Shown here piece after piece: positions 7,785 through 16,479 of a stretch of DNA of 64,000 nt (the first letter of the stretch is position 1; each line of letters begins with the position of its first letter). The position numbers and the translations under genes are program-made. Source of the stretch: Novosphingobium resinovorum (lineage in GTDB: Bacteria; Pseudomonadota; Alphaproteobacteria; Sphingomonadales; Sphingomonadaceae). A model generated the notes under the pieces. The model was not told where the DNA came from and made no database searches. It saw only the letters and a list, made by a program, of their open reading frames with translations. The DNA is taken from NCBI RefSeq assembly GCF_001742225.1, contig NZ_CP017076.1, positions 1,692,809 to 1,756,808 on the forward strand, written 5' to 3'.

Positions 7785-10220
7785 ATGAAGGACCTACCGA
7801 ACTTTCATCGCGCCTGCCTGCTAGCCGGGCTCATGGCGTCGGCTTCCGCGATCGGCCTCGCCAGCCCCGCGATGGCTCAGGACGCCGCCCCTCAGGCGGC
7901 TGCGGGCGGCCTCGAAGAAATCGTCGTCACCGCGCGCAAGCGTTCGGAATCGCTGCAGGACATTCCCGTCGCGGTGACCGCCTATTCGCCCGCGCAGATC
8001 GCCCGTCAGGACATCTCCAACATCGAGCGCATCGCCGCGACGACGCCGAACCTCACGGTCGGCCGCGCGACGACGGGTTCGGGCGCGCAGATCTCGCTGC
8101 GCGGCATCGGCACCCCGGCGAGCGCGCTGGGCATCGAATCCTCCACCGCGATCATCGTCGACGGCATCTATTACGCCAGCGGCCGCATCCTCAACGAAGG
8201 CTTCTTCGACCTGTCGCGGATCGAGGTGCTGAAAGGCCCGCAGGCGCTGTTCTTCGGCAAGAACGCGACGGCGGGCGTGATTTCGATCACCACCGCCGAT
8301 CCCGGCTCCAGCTTCGAGGGCTCGACCCGTGTGGGCTACGAGTTCCGGGCCAAGCGGCCCTACATCGAGCAGATGATCTCCACGCCGCTCACCGACACGC
8401 TCGGGCTGCGCGTGGCGCTGCGGGCATCGAAGATGTTCGGCGGCTATTCGCGCAATTACGCCACGGCGCAGCCCTTCACCGTCACCGACCAGGCCGGCGG
8501 CCCGGTACAGAACCTGGTTGCGCCTCCGGGCGACCGCCGCGGACCCAAGGAGAAGGAACTTGTCGGCCGCCTCACGCTCAAGTGGGAGCCGACCGACACC
8601 ATCACCAACACCTTCAAGGTGTCCGCCAACGAGACGACCACCAACGACGGCGCCTGGAACAACATCGTGTTCTCCTGCGCCACCGGGTTCAGCACGCTGC
8701 AACCCGGCGTGCCCTGCAAGCGGGACTGGAAATACTACCACAACCAGATGCCGACCGAGATTGCTGCGAACTTCCCCTTCGCGCGCGCAGATGGCGAACT
8801 CTACACGAAGTACCGCTCCTGGCAGGCGACCAACAATCTGGAATGGAACCTGGGCGATGTCACGCTGACGTCGGCCACCAACTACCAGAACCAGAACAAC
8901 CGCTGGCTGACCGACAGCGACTACCAGCAGCGCGCCGTGCAGATCTACGTCGGCTCGCGTGAGAAGTGGTGGGCGTTCTCGGAGGAACTGCGCGCGCAGA
9001 CCAACTACGACGGCCCGGTCAACATGATGCTGGGCGTGCTGTATCAGAAGACCAAACTGCAGTCCGACCAGTACGTCTATTCGGGCAACACGCGCGTCAG
9101 CACCCAGCGGCCGGAATGGGAATACGTCGCCTTCGGCAAGGATTCCTACACCAAGGGTGAGACGATCTCTCCCTTCGCGCAAGTCACCTGGAAGGTCGTG
9201 CCCGAGGTCGAGCTGTCGTCCGGCATCCGCTATACACATGAGACCAAGGACAGCTTCTTCGTCCACCCGGTCAATCGCCCCGGCCAGATCAACCGCCTGA
9301 ACGACCCGATCTACAAGAACCAAACCTTCACCAACTGGAGCCCGGAAATCACCGCGTCGTACAAGCCGGTGCCGGGCGTCAACATCTATGGCGGCTTCAA
9401 GACCGGCTACAAGTCGGGCGGCTTCTCAAACCAGAGTTCCTATACCAACGCGTCGATCCCCGCCGATCTCGACTTCGAGCCGGAGAAGGCCAAGGGCTTC
9501 GAGGGCGGCGTGAAGACCACGCTGTTCAACAACCAGCTGCGCTTCGACGTTGCGCTCTACACGTATGAGTATACCAACCTGCAGGTCGATTTCTTCGAGG
9601 CGCAGACGTTCCGCTACATCACCACGAACGCGGGTTCGGCGCGCACCAAGGGCATCGAAATTTCGACCGAGTGGGCGCCGCATGCGCTTCCGGGCCTGAC
9701 GATGCGCGGCGCGCTGAACTACAACAAGGCGCGCTACGTGGACTTCATCGCACCGTGCGTCACCGGCCAGACCCGCCTGCAGGGCTGCAATCCCACCGCG
9801 AGCAGCCCTTACGGCGGCCTCTTCGTGCAGGATCTGAGCGGCAAGCCGACGGCCAACGCGCCGCGCTGGACGGCGGCGCTGGGCACCAGCTACGAGGCAG
9901 ACCTCAGCCCCGACATGTCGCTGACGCTCTCGGCCGATGCGCGCTATTCCAGCAGCTACAATGCATCGCCGTTCAACAACCCGATCGCGACGCAGCCCAA
10001 GTACGTGAACCTCGACGCGTCGCTGACGCTCAGTTCGAAAGCGGGCTGGGATCTGGCGGTCATCGGCAAGAACCTGACCAACCAGTTCGTCATCTCGGGC
10101 GCGCTGGATGCGCCGGGCACCGGTCGCGGCACCGGGACCGATGGCGGCGTGCTGGGCGACCAGCGCGGCTATGCCAACATCCCGCGCACGGTGCAGGTGC
10201 AGGTCACTTACCACTACTGA
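7785..10220 (+). CDS. TonB-dependent outer-membrane receptor 1
   Basis: 811-aa outer-membrane transporter driven by TonB-ExbBD. A signal peptide ends near AMAQD (about residue 32). The TonB box EEIVVTA is at about 44-50. The plug domain follows (QDIPVAVTAYS, then RIEVLKGPQALFFGKN). The beta-barrel ends in the C-terminal aromatic residue of VQVTYHY, as needed for BAM insertion. I chose the ATG at 7785 because GGGGAGAAGAGA precedes it; an ATG at 7767 is weaker. It belongs to the large sphingomonad group that lacks an STN signalling domain. It is placed opposite the flavoprotein operon and probably imports that pathway's substrate, which is unknown. Confidence 0.95.
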   Translation: MKDLPNFHRACLLAGLMASASAIGLASPAMAQDAAPQAAAGGLEEIVVTARKRSESLQDIPVAVTAYSPAQIARQDISNIERIAATTPNLTVGRATTGSGAQISLRGIGTPASALGIESSTAIIVDGIYYASGRILNEGFFDLSRIEVLKGPQALFFGKNATAGVISITTADPGSSFEGSTRVGYEFRAKRPYIEQMISTPLTDTLGLRVALRASKMFGGYSRNYATAQPFTVTDQAGGPVQNLVAPPGDRRGPKEKELVGRLTLKWEPTDTITNTFKVSANETTTNDGAWNNIVFSCATGFSTLQPGVPCKRDWKYYHNQMPTEIAANFPFARADGELYTKYRSWQATNNLEWNLGDVTLTSATNYQNQNNRWLTDSDYQQRAVQIYVGSREKWWAFSEELRAQTNYDGPVNMMLGVLYQKTKLQSDQYVYSGNTRVSTQRPEWEYVAFGKDSYTKGETISPFAQVTWKVVPEVELSSGIRYTHETKDSFFVHPVNRPGQINRLNDPIYKNQTFTNWSPEITASYKPVPGVNIYGGFKTGYKSGGFSNQSSYTNASIPADLDFEPEKAKGFEGGVKTTLFNNQLRFDVALYTYEYTNLQVDFFEAQTFRYITTNAGSARTKGIEISTEWAPHALPGLTMRGALNYNKARYVDFIAPCVTGQTRLQGCNPTASSPYGGLFVQDLSGKPTANAPRWTAALGTSYEADLSPDMSLTLSADARYSSSYNASPFNNPIATQPKYVNLDASLTLSSKAGWDLAVIGKNLTNQFVISGALDAPGTGRGTGTDGGVLGDQRGYANIPRTVQVQVTYHY

Positions 10221-10275
10221 TTGCAACGAATTTTCCGGTTCGTCCTCCCGGTTTGCAGGACACCCATCCTCTCCT

Positions 10276-10319
10276 GGCCGGTACGCGATCCTCCAATCGC
10301 GCGCCGGCCTCTTGTTTCA
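10276..10319 (+). terminator. Probable rho-independent terminator after TonB receptor 1
   Basis: An interrupted hairpin with outer stem GGCCGG/CCGGCC and inner stem CGCGAT/ATCGCG, followed by TCTTGTTT. It lies between two convergent genes and may serve both directions. Confidence 0.45.
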
Positions 10320-10336
10320 GGAGCGTTCGCGTGTGT

Positions 10337-11287
10337 TTAGGCGAGTGCCTTGTCCAGCACGGCCAGATGCGTGGCATCGAGCGTCAGGCGCGTGCCTGCG
10401 ACGAGGTCGCCGAGCTGTTCGGGGCGCGATACGCTGGCGATCGGAGCGGTGACGCCCGGCTGCGCCAGCATCCACGCAATGGCGACGGCCACCATCGAGG
10501 CGGCCGTCTCCCGCGACACCTGCTCCATCGCGGCGATCAGGCGGGGCACCTCCGGGCGCAAGAAGATCGGTCGGAGGTAGACCTCGCGGGGATGGCCGGC
10601 GATGTCGTCGAGGCTGCGGTACTTGCCGGTCAACAGTCCATTGGCGAGCGCGTAGAACGGAACCACGCCAAGCCCTTCGCGCAGGGCGATCTCCTGCAGC
10701 GCCCCTTCGTAGGTATCGCGCTCCAGCAGATTGTAGCGCGGCTCGATCACCGCGAAACGCGCCCAGCCATTGGCGTCGCTGACCGCCAGCGCCGCATCGA
10801 GGCGGTCCGGCGCGTAATTGGAAGCGCCGAGCACCCGCACCTTCCCGGCTTTCACCAGCCGGTCGAGGGCCTCAAGGGTTTCTTCCAGCGGTGTTTCGGG
10901 ATCGTCGCGATGAGCGAAGTAGACGTCTATGCGGTCGGTGCCGAGCCGCTGCAGCGATTCCTCGATGGCCCCGGCAATGCGCGAGGCCGAAAGGCCCTTG
11001 CCGCCAGCGCCGGGGAGCAGCCCGACCTTGGTGGCGATCAGGACCTGCTCGCGCTTGCCGCTACGGCGCAGCCACTCGCCGATCAGCGTTTCGGATTCGC
11101 CGCCCGCATTGCCTTGGACCCAGGCGGAATAGACGTCGGCGGTGTCGATCAGTGCGCCGCCTGCATCGACGAAAGCGTCGAGGATGGCGCAGCTTTCCTC
11201 GCGGTCGGCGGTCCAGCCGAAGACGTTGCCGCCCAGCATCAGCGGGGCGGCGGTGAGGCCGGTGCGGCCGAGCGGACATGGGGTCAC
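10337..11287 (-). CDS. Aldo/keto reductase
   Basis: 316-aa NADPH-dependent carbonyl reductase with a TIM-barrel fold. The catalytic tetrad is visible: Asp and Tyr in IDTADVYSAW, Lys in IATKVG, and His in VYFAHRDD. The start MTPCPLGRTGL is typical of the family. The gene is convergent with TonB receptor 1 and is followed upstream, after 18 bp, by a VOC-family gene on the same strand, so the two are likely co-transcribed. It probably reduces or oxidises a carbonyl intermediate of the island's pathway; the substrate cannot be told. Confidence 0.92.
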   Translation of the reverse strand: MTPCPLGRTGLTAAPLMLGGNVFGWTADREESCAILDAFVDAGGALIDTADVYSAWVQGNAGGESETLIGEWLRRSGKREQVLIATKVGLLPGAGGKGLSASRIAGAIEESLQRLGTDRIDVYFAHRDDPETPLEETLEALDRLVKAGKVRVLGASNYAPDRLDAALAVSDANGWARFAVIEPRYNLLERDTYEGALQEIALREGLGVVPFYALANGLLTGKYRSLDDIAGHPREVYLRPIFLRPEVPRLIAAMEQVSRETAASMVAVAIAWMLAQPGVTAPIASVSRPEQLGDLVAGTRLTLDATHLAVLDKALA

Positions 11288-11305
11288 TTCGCTGTCTCCC
11301 GAATG

Positions 11306-11833
11306 TCAGAGGTGCCGGACAGGGTCGCTCCCGTCCCAGCCCAGCGAGGCGGTTTTCACGTGGGCATGAATCTCGCGCATCACCGGGACCATGTCGATCA
11401 GTTCGACGATCGGTCCGGGCGCTCCTGCCGCAGGTTGCATGTAGGCGAAGCGGGTGCGCTGCGAGGCGCCTTCGGTCGCCACGGTCAGACCCGCGCCAAG
11501 CGCCGCCTGCCGCTGGGCGTCGAAATCGTCGCTCGCCATACCGATGTGATGCAGGCCGCGCCCGCCTGCGGCGAGGAAATCGCGATAAGTCGATGGCGCG
11601 GGGCCGGGCACGATCAGCTCGATCTGCATCGCTCCGCTGTGGGCGAGGGCGACCTGGGAAATGATCGCGGTATCGTCCACATCCTCGCCGCCATTGCGCA
11701 GCCAGATGAATTCGGGCCGCGGCATGACGAAGAACGGACCTATACCGAGACTTTTGGTCCAATATGCGATTGCGGGTTCCAGAGCCTCGACCAGATAGCC
11801 TGCCTGCATGGCCTCGCCGTAGAACCTGCTCAT
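11306..11833 (-). CDS. VOC family (glyoxalase/dioxygenase fold) protein 1
   Basis: 175 aa with the paired beta-alpha-beta-beta-beta modules of the vicinal-oxygen-chelate fold. Conserved segments include AYWTKSLGIGPFFVM near the N-terminus and GLHHIGMASDDFDA in the middle. The family covers glyoxalase I, extradiol dioxygenases and methylmalonyl-CoA epimerase. The absence of a full extradiol signature and the short length point to a lyase, isomerase or binding protein rather than a ring-cleaving enzyme. First gene of a two-gene leftward unit with the aldo/keto reductase, divergent from an SDR at 12091. Confidence 0.87.
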   Translation of the reverse strand: MSRFYGEAMQAGYLVEALEPAIAYWTKSLGIGPFFVMPRPEFIWLRNGGEDVDDTAIISQVALAHSGAMQIELIVPGPAPSTYRDFLAAGGRGLHHIGMASDDFDAQRQAALGAGLTVATEGASQRTRFAYMQPAAGAPGPIVELIDMVPVMREIHAHVKTASLGWDGSDPVRHL

Positions 11834-12054
11834 GACCCTCTCTCGCTGTCTTCGTTGTTCTTGTCGGGTTATAAAAACAAGCAGTCAAGACTGCAAAATT
11901 CATGGCTCGCGCACGAGGGCGCAGGCGATCGCGGTGGTGCAGGGCGGAACCATAAGATCAAGGATTATTCGAGATAATCGAATGGAACGCTTGCGTGCCC
12001 AGCCACGCGGCGGCCAGCATGAGACGTTTGAGCATCGGCGAATTGTGCATATGA

Positions 12055-12071
12055 AACATTCATCAATGAAT
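12055..12071. promoter_or_regulatory. Candidate operator, copy 1 (palindrome ATTCAT-CA-ATGAAT)
   Basis: The 17-bp sequence AACATTCATCAATGAAT lies 20 bp upstream of the SDR start at 12091 and contains a perfect 6-bp inverted repeat with a 2-bp centre. The reverse complement of 20060-20076, in front of the TetR gene and TonB receptor 2, matches it at 14 of 17 positions. It may be the binding site of that TetR regulator. Confidence 0.45.
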
Positions 12072-12090
12072 CCAATAATGGAGAGCGAAG

Positions 12091-12888
12091 ATGCGGCTTG
12101 AGGGTAAGGTCACGGTAATAACCGGAGCGGCAAGCGGGCTTGGCGAAGCGACCGCGCGCCGGTTCGCGCGGGAGGGCGCCGTGCTGGTGCTTGGTGATAT
12201 CAGGCAGGACGCGGGCCAGTTGCTGGCGGACGAGCTTTCCGCCGCTTTCGTTCCCTGCGACGTCACCCGCGAGGAGGACGTCGCCGCCCTCGTGGATCAG
12301 GCTATGGTGTTGCATGGTCGGCTGGACTGCATGGTCAACAACGCCGGGCAACTCGGCGCAGTGGGCCGCGTCGAGGCGATCGAAGCGGCGGCGTGGCGCA
12401 ATACGCTGGCGGTGCTGCTCGACAGTGTGTTCTACGGCATGAAGCACGCCGCGCGCGTCATGCGGCCGCAGGGGGCGGGCGTGATCCTCTCGACCTCCAG
12501 CGCCGCCGGTCTCGCACCCTTGGGGCCGCATGCCTATACTGCGGCCAAGCATGCAGTGATCGGACTGACCCGCTCGGTCGCAGCGGAACTGGCGGCCGAC
12601 GGTATCCGGGTCAATGCCGTCGCGCCCGGAAACGTGCCGACCCGCATGACCGAGCTTGCCTATGGCGATGCCGCCGCGATGCGCAAGGCCGCCGAGGCGC
12701 GCAACCCGCTGCGCCGCGTCGTCGAAGCCGACGAAATCGCGGGGGCCTTCGCCTATCTGGCCGGCGACGACGGGCTGAACGTTACAGGGCAGGTGCTCGC
12801 AGTCGATGCCGGGCTTGTCGATTGCCGACTGGGATCGGACTATTATGCCCGAACTCCGGCGTACTTTTCTGTAGACGGAGACCGCTAG
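12091..12888 (+). CDS. SDR family NAD(P)-dependent oxidoreductase 1
   Basis: 265-aa classical short-chain dehydrogenase. The cofactor motif TGAASGLG is at residues 12-19, NNAG is present, and the active-site Ser sits in STSSAAG with YTAAK supplying Tyr and Lys. GGAGAGCGAAG is a clear ribosome site before the ATG. It is a single-gene unit facing the VOC/aldo-keto reductase pair. The candidate operator upstream links it to the TetR regulator at 19.2 kb. Oxidation of a secondary alcohol is the expected reaction. Confidence 0.93.
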   Translation: MRLEGKVTVITGAASGLGEATARRFAREGAVLVLGDIRQDAGQLLADELSAAFVPCDVTREEDVAALVDQAMVLHGRLDCMVNNAGQLGAVGRVEAIEAAAWRNTLAVLLDSVFYGMKHAARVMRPQGAGVILSTSSAAGLAPLGPHAYTAAKHAVIGLTRSVAAELAADGIRVNAVAPGNVPTRMTELAYGDAAAMRKAAEARNPLRRVVEADEIAGAFAYLAGDDGLNVTGQVLAVDAGLVDCRLGSDYYARTPAYFSVDGDR

Positions 12889-12922
12889 AATGTGAGCGCC
12901 GCCCTTGCCATCAGGAGCGGCG

Positions 12923-13201
12923 TCAGGCGGATTTGCGGGCTGCGCGCTCGCTGGGACGGAAACCGATCTCGGCGAGCAGGTCCATAAGCCGCTGGCCGTC
13001 GGCGCGAACGCGGTCGCGCCATTCCTTGTGGTCGAGGTGACCAAGCACCGAACGCTGGAACAACCCGGCTTCGCGCACCGCATCGCGAAGCAGGGCGGCC
13101 GGCACGACATCAGCGTCCACTGCGCCGCTTTCGACGGCACGAATCTCGATGACGCGCGCCACCTGCTGGGCACGGCTGCGGTTGAGGGTGTTCATATCCA
13201 C
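12923..13201 (-). CDS. Small hypothetical protein (92 aa)
   Basis: I do not recognise this protein. It is helix-rich and charged (for example RDAVREAGLFQRSVLGHL and EWRDRVRADGQRLMDLL), with no signal peptide or membrane segment. Start is GTG at 13201; ATG at 13195 is equally possible, and no strong ribosome site is seen. Its third-base pattern and amino-acid balance look coding, and the opposite strand does not. It lies about 155 bp downstream of a VOC gene on the same strand, so it may be the last member of the leftward SDR/VOC block. Confidence 0.5.
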   Translation of the reverse strand: MDMNTLNRSRAQQVARVIEIRAVESGAVDADVVPAALLRDAVREAGLFQRSVLGHLDHKEWRDRVRADGQRLMDLLAEIGFRPSERAARKSA

Positions 13202-13355
13202 GTTTCAGGCTCCCGGGCGGGGGCAGCATCGCGACCGATACCGCGCTGTCTCTCATTCCGGGAACACGGCCGGGCCGATTAAGTTTCGGTTCATCCGCCG
13301 AATTTGCACTGCCGAGTGAAATTTTTCCTTTGCGTTCAAATGTGAACGCGGAAAG

Positions 13356-13865
13356 TCAGGCGTGGATCGGCAGGATTTCCGGCGTCTCGTGGATCTCCAG
13401 AATCTCGAAGACATTGCCGAAGAAGTCGCGGCAATAGGTTCCGGCATAGCCGTGTTTCATGCCGCTCGCATCGACGGTGATGCCCTCCATCGCGGGCGGC
13501 GTGTGCACCGGCAGGCCCGCCGCGACGATCCGTTCGTGGACGGCAAGGACGTCCTCCACTTGCAGCGCCACATGGGTATAGCCGTATTCATTGACGCCCC
13601 GGCGCGGGTCCTGCGGTGCCTGTTTGGGGGCGAGATATTCGAAGACTTCGATCTGCACGTTGCCGAGGCGACAGAAGAATTGCCGGGCGGCGCTGCCCTC
13701 CAGCCCGACGACCTGATCGATGAAGGGGTTGTCGGACCAGCTCAGCGGCTCGACCTCCTCGACCGCGCCGAGGATGTCCAAGTAGAATTCGCGTGCCTTG
13801 CCCAGATCGGGCACCGATACGCCGATATGGTGGACGCCGATGACGCCGGGCAGTTTCTGGGCCAT
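13356..13865 (-). CDS. VOC family (glyoxalase/dioxygenase fold) protein 2
   Basis: 169 aa. The N-terminal GVIGVHHIGVSVPDLGKAR carries the first metal-ligand His of the VOC fold. GYTHVALQVEDV gives the second His and the later FFGNVFEILE gives the Glu, so the metal-binding set of an active enzyme appears complete. The start at 13865 follows GGAGGAGCGGAGC. An in-frame ATG at 13880 is less likely. It follows an SDR gene by 16 bp in the leftward operon that starts at 16334. It could be a lactoylglutathione-lyase-like or isomerase-type enzyme; its substrate is unknown. Confidence 0.88.
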   Translation of the reverse strand: MAQKLPGVIGVHHIGVSVPDLGKAREFYLDILGAVEEVEPLSWSDNPFIDQVVGLEGSAARQFFCRLGNVQIEVFEYLAPKQAPQDPRRGVNEYGYTHVALQVEDVLAVHERIVAAGLPVHTPPAMEGITVDASGMKHGYAGTYCRDFFGNVFEILEIHETPEILPIHA

Positions 13866-13881
13866 GCTCCGCTCCTCCATT

Positions 13882-14661
13882 TCAGACCTGGCTGAACCCG
13901 CCGTCCATCACCAGTTCGTCGCAGGTCATGAAGCTGGAGGCGGTGGAGGCGAGGAACACCACGCCGCCCGCCATTTCCTCCGGCTTGCCGAGGCGGCCGA
14001 TCGGGTGTGCGACGTTCATCGCCGCGATCGAGGCTTCGCGCGAAGGCGCAGCGCCAAGCTCGATGTAGCGGTCCATGATCGAGTTCAGCATCGGCGTGTC
14101 GATCCCGCCGGGGTGCACCGAGTTGACGCGGATGTTGTATTTGAGCGCGGCGAACTCTGCGCCCAGGCACTTCGAAAGCATCTTGATCGCCGCCTTGCTG
14201 ACGCAATAGGCGGCATTGAACGCCGCGCCGCGCAGGCCGCCGACGCTCGAGAAGTTGATGACCGAGGAGCCCGAGGCCCGCGCCTTACCGCCTTCCTGAA
14301 GCAGACCCAGCATGACCTGCGTGCCGATGATAGCCGAGTCGACGTTGATGGCGTTGACCTTGTGGAACTCGGAGAGCGGGGTGTCTTCGAACTTGGTCAC
14401 GATCGAGAAGCCCGCGTTGTTCACCAGTGCATCGAGGCGGCCATATTTTTCGCGCACCAGCGCCTCCACCGCGCGCCAGTCGGCCTCGCTGGTGACATCG
14501 TGCCTGAGGTAGTGGTCGGCGCCTTCGATGTCTGCGCTGTCCTTGAGGTCGGTGGCGATCACGGTGGCGCCGGCGGCCTTCATGGCCTTGACGATCTCGC
14601 GGCCGATGCCGCCGGCAGCGCCGGTGACGACGGCGATCACGTCGGGAAGGGCGATGGTCAT
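13882..14661 (-). CDS. SDR family NAD(P)-dependent oxidoreductase 2
   Basis: 259-aa classical SDR with cofactor motif TGAAGGIG, LVNNAGF, and catalytic NFSSVGG plus YCVSK. The C-terminus MTCDELVMDGGFSQV resembles that of the SDR at 24561 (GSELIVDGGFTAQ), so the two may be paralogues acting at equivalent steps in two branches. It is the third gene of the leftward block 16334-12923, between another SDR (75 bp upstream) and a VOC gene (16 bp downstream). It most likely interconverts an alcohol and a ketone; the direction is unknown. Confidence 0.92.
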   Translation of the reverse strand: MTIALPDVIAVVTGAAGGIGREIVKAMKAAGATVIATDLKDSADIEGADHYLRHDVTSEADWRAVEALVREKYGRLDALVNNAGFSIVTKFEDTPLSEFHKVNAINVDSAIIGTQVMLGLLQEGGKARASGSSVINFSSVGGLRGAAFNAAYCVSKAAIKMLSKCLGAEFAALKYNIRVNSVHPGGIDTPMLNSIMDRYIELGAAPSREASIAAMNVAHPIGRLGKPEEMAGGVVFLASTASSFMTCDELVMDGGFSQV

Positions 14662-14736
14662 GGTCTTGTCTCTCCCAAGGGCCTCTGTGTGCCGCTGTAG
14701 TGGGGTTATGGTATCGCTAGGTGCCGCTTTGTGCCG

Positions 14737-15558
14737 CTATTGCGCGGTCCAGCCGCCATCGACGACAAGCTCGCCGCCGGTCATGTACGAACTGTCCGAA
14801 GACGCGAGGAAATAGACCGCGCTGGCCAGTTCCGCCGGGTCCGCCAGCCGTCCGATCGGGGTCTTGCTGGACATCAGATCGACCAGATCCTGCGCCTTGC
14901 TGGCGACGCCCTTGTCGACCCAGCGCTGGAAGCCTTCCTTGAGGAGCGGGGTCAGAACGAAGCCGGGATGCAGCGAATTCGCGCGGATCGGCATCTTCTT
15001 TTCGGCAAATTCCAGCGCGATCGACTTGGTGAACAGCCGCACCGCGCCCTTGCTGGCGTTGTAGCCCGAAACCTCGCTCATGCCGACCAGGCCCATGATC
15101 GAACTGACGTTGATGATCGAGGCGCCGCCCCGGAAATCCGCCCCGCTCGCGGCCATCAGCGGCACGAAAGTCCGCACGCCGAGGAACACGCCGTCGACGT
15201 TGATGCTCATGATCCGGCGCCAGCCTTCAAGCGAGGTCTCGGCCACCGGGCCGGTCAGGTCGATGCCCGCATTGTTGACCAGGATGTGTAGTTTTCCGTG
15301 CCTTTCGGTCACGGCGGCGAGCACTTTGGCCCAGTCGTCCTCGCTGGCGACATTGGCGCTGACATAGCTGGCGGCCTGCCCCAGACGGGCGAGCGTGGCG
15401 CTGGCATACTCAGTGTCCGGTGCCTCGAGGTCGGTCAGGACCACTTCGGCGCCTTCGGCCAGGAACCGCTCGACGCAGGCGAGGCCGATGCCCCGAAGAC
15501 CGCCGGAAACCAGCGCTACGCGGCCCTTCAGCCGCTGCGAACCCAGTTCCTCTCTCAT
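14737..15558 (-). CDS. SDR family NAD(P)-dependent oxidoreductase 3
   Basis: 273-aa SDR with a slightly changed cofactor motif SGGLRGIG, LVNNAGI, and catalytic NVSSIMG plus YNASK. The C-terminus is SYMTGGELVVDGGWTAQ. Its ATG overlaps the stop of the preceding SDR gene in an ATGA arrangement (15555-15558), so the two are translated together. The consecutive SDR genes may act on different positions of one multi-hydroxylated molecule or may be stereospecific partners; this is inference from layout only. Confidence 0.92.
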   Translation of the reverse strand: MREELGSQRLKGRVALVSGGLRGIGLACVERFLAEGAEVVLTDLEAPDTEYASATLARLGQAASYVSANVASEDDWAKVLAAVTERHGKLHILVNNAGIDLTGPVAETSLEGWRRIMSINVDGVFLGVRTFVPLMAASGADFRGGASIINVSSIMGLVGMSEVSGYNASKGAVRLFTKSIALEFAEKKMPIRANSLHPGFVLTPLLKEGFQRWVDKGVASKAQDLVDLMSSKTPIGRLADPAELASAVYFLASSDSSYMTGGELVVDGGWTAQ

Positions 15559-16334
15559 ACGCCGTTCATCCCTGCAGTGGACGCGCCGTCCATGGTGAAT
15601 TCGCTTCCAGAACAGAACCTTGCCTCATCGCTCGCAAGCCATGCGACCATGCCGGCGACTTCCTCCACAGCGGCCATGCGGCCCATCGGAGACAGGCCCT
15701 CGTAGGCGGCGCGGGTGGCGACGGGGTCGCCCGATTTCTCGATCAGGTTGACGATCAGGGCGGTCTCGACGACGCCCGGCAGCACGGCGTTGACGCGAAT
15801 GCCGTACTTCTGGTTGCCCGAATGCACCGCCGACGCCTTGACCAGCGCGATCACGGCGGCCTTCGACACCGAATAGGCCACGAAGTTGCCCATCGCCCGG
15901 TGCGCGTTCATCGAGGAATTGACGATGATCGAGCCGACCGGCCCTTCCGGATTCTTCGCCATGGCCCGCATCGCGTGCTGCACGGTGAGCATGACGCCGG
16001 TGAGGTTTACCCCCATGACGTTGTTCCAGCCCTCGATCGAGATGCTCTCGATGCTGCCGTCGCCGCTTTCGGTCCCGGCATTGGCGAAGGCGATGTCGAG
16101 CCGCCCGTGCTTTTCGAGGATCTGTGCGATCAGGCCGTCCCACGCCGCCGCGTCGGTGACGTTGTGCTTCACGAACTCGGCCCCGGTCGCGGCGCACAGC
16201 GCATCCGCCGCCGCCTGGTTGGAGCCGGTGAAAATGACTTTAGCCCCGTCGGCGCACAGACGCTCGACAGTGCCGGCGCCGATGCCGGAGGTTCCTCCGG
16301 TGACCAGCGCCACCTTGCCTTCAAGCCGCTTCAC
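15555..16334 (-). CDS. SDR family NAD(P)-dependent oxidoreductase 4
   Basis: 259-aa SDR with TGGTSGIG, an unusual FANAGTE where most have NNAG, catalytic NSSMNAH plus YSVSK, and the C-terminus GSEFTMDGASTAG. I chose the GTG start at 16334, because GGGAG precedes it by six bases and the Rossmann strand RLEGKVALVTGG starts just after. An upstream ATG at 16373 is possible. First gene of the leftward SDR/VOC operon, divergent from the Rieske oxygenase gene with 145 bp between them, so both probably share control. Confidence 0.9.
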   Translation of the reverse strand: MKRLEGKVALVTGGTSGIGAGTVERLCADGAKVIFTGSNQAAADALCAATGAEFVKHNVTDAAAWDGLIAQILEKHGRLDIAFANAGTESGDGSIESISIEGWNNVMGVNLTGVMLTVQHAMRAMAKNPEGPVGSIIVNSSMNAHRAMGNFVAYSVSKAAVIALVKASAVHSGNQKYGIRVNAVLPGVVETALIVNLIEKSGDPVATRAAYEGLSPMGRMAAVEEVAGMVAWLASDEARFCSGSEFTMDGASTAGMNGV

Positions 16335-16479
16335 GGCATTCTCCCGATTACTATCCCGGCCAACATGGCCCATCCGCGCCGCTCCACAACCTATGATTTT
16401 GAGCAAGGTGACTTGTGGTGCAGCGGGGTGCAGAAATGGCGACAAACAGGGAAATGCGTTCTTGGGAGATTGAACGACC

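Noticed and set aside
9671..11977. A long + strand frame running from TonB receptor 1 through the aldo/keto reductase and VOC genes
   Set aside because: It crosses three real genes in other frames and lacks any motif.
16384..16418. CCACAA ... TTGTGG inverted half-sites between the SDR operon and the Rieske gene
   Set aside because: Six-base arms 23 bp apart are easily expected by chance; no second copy was found in the other control regions.
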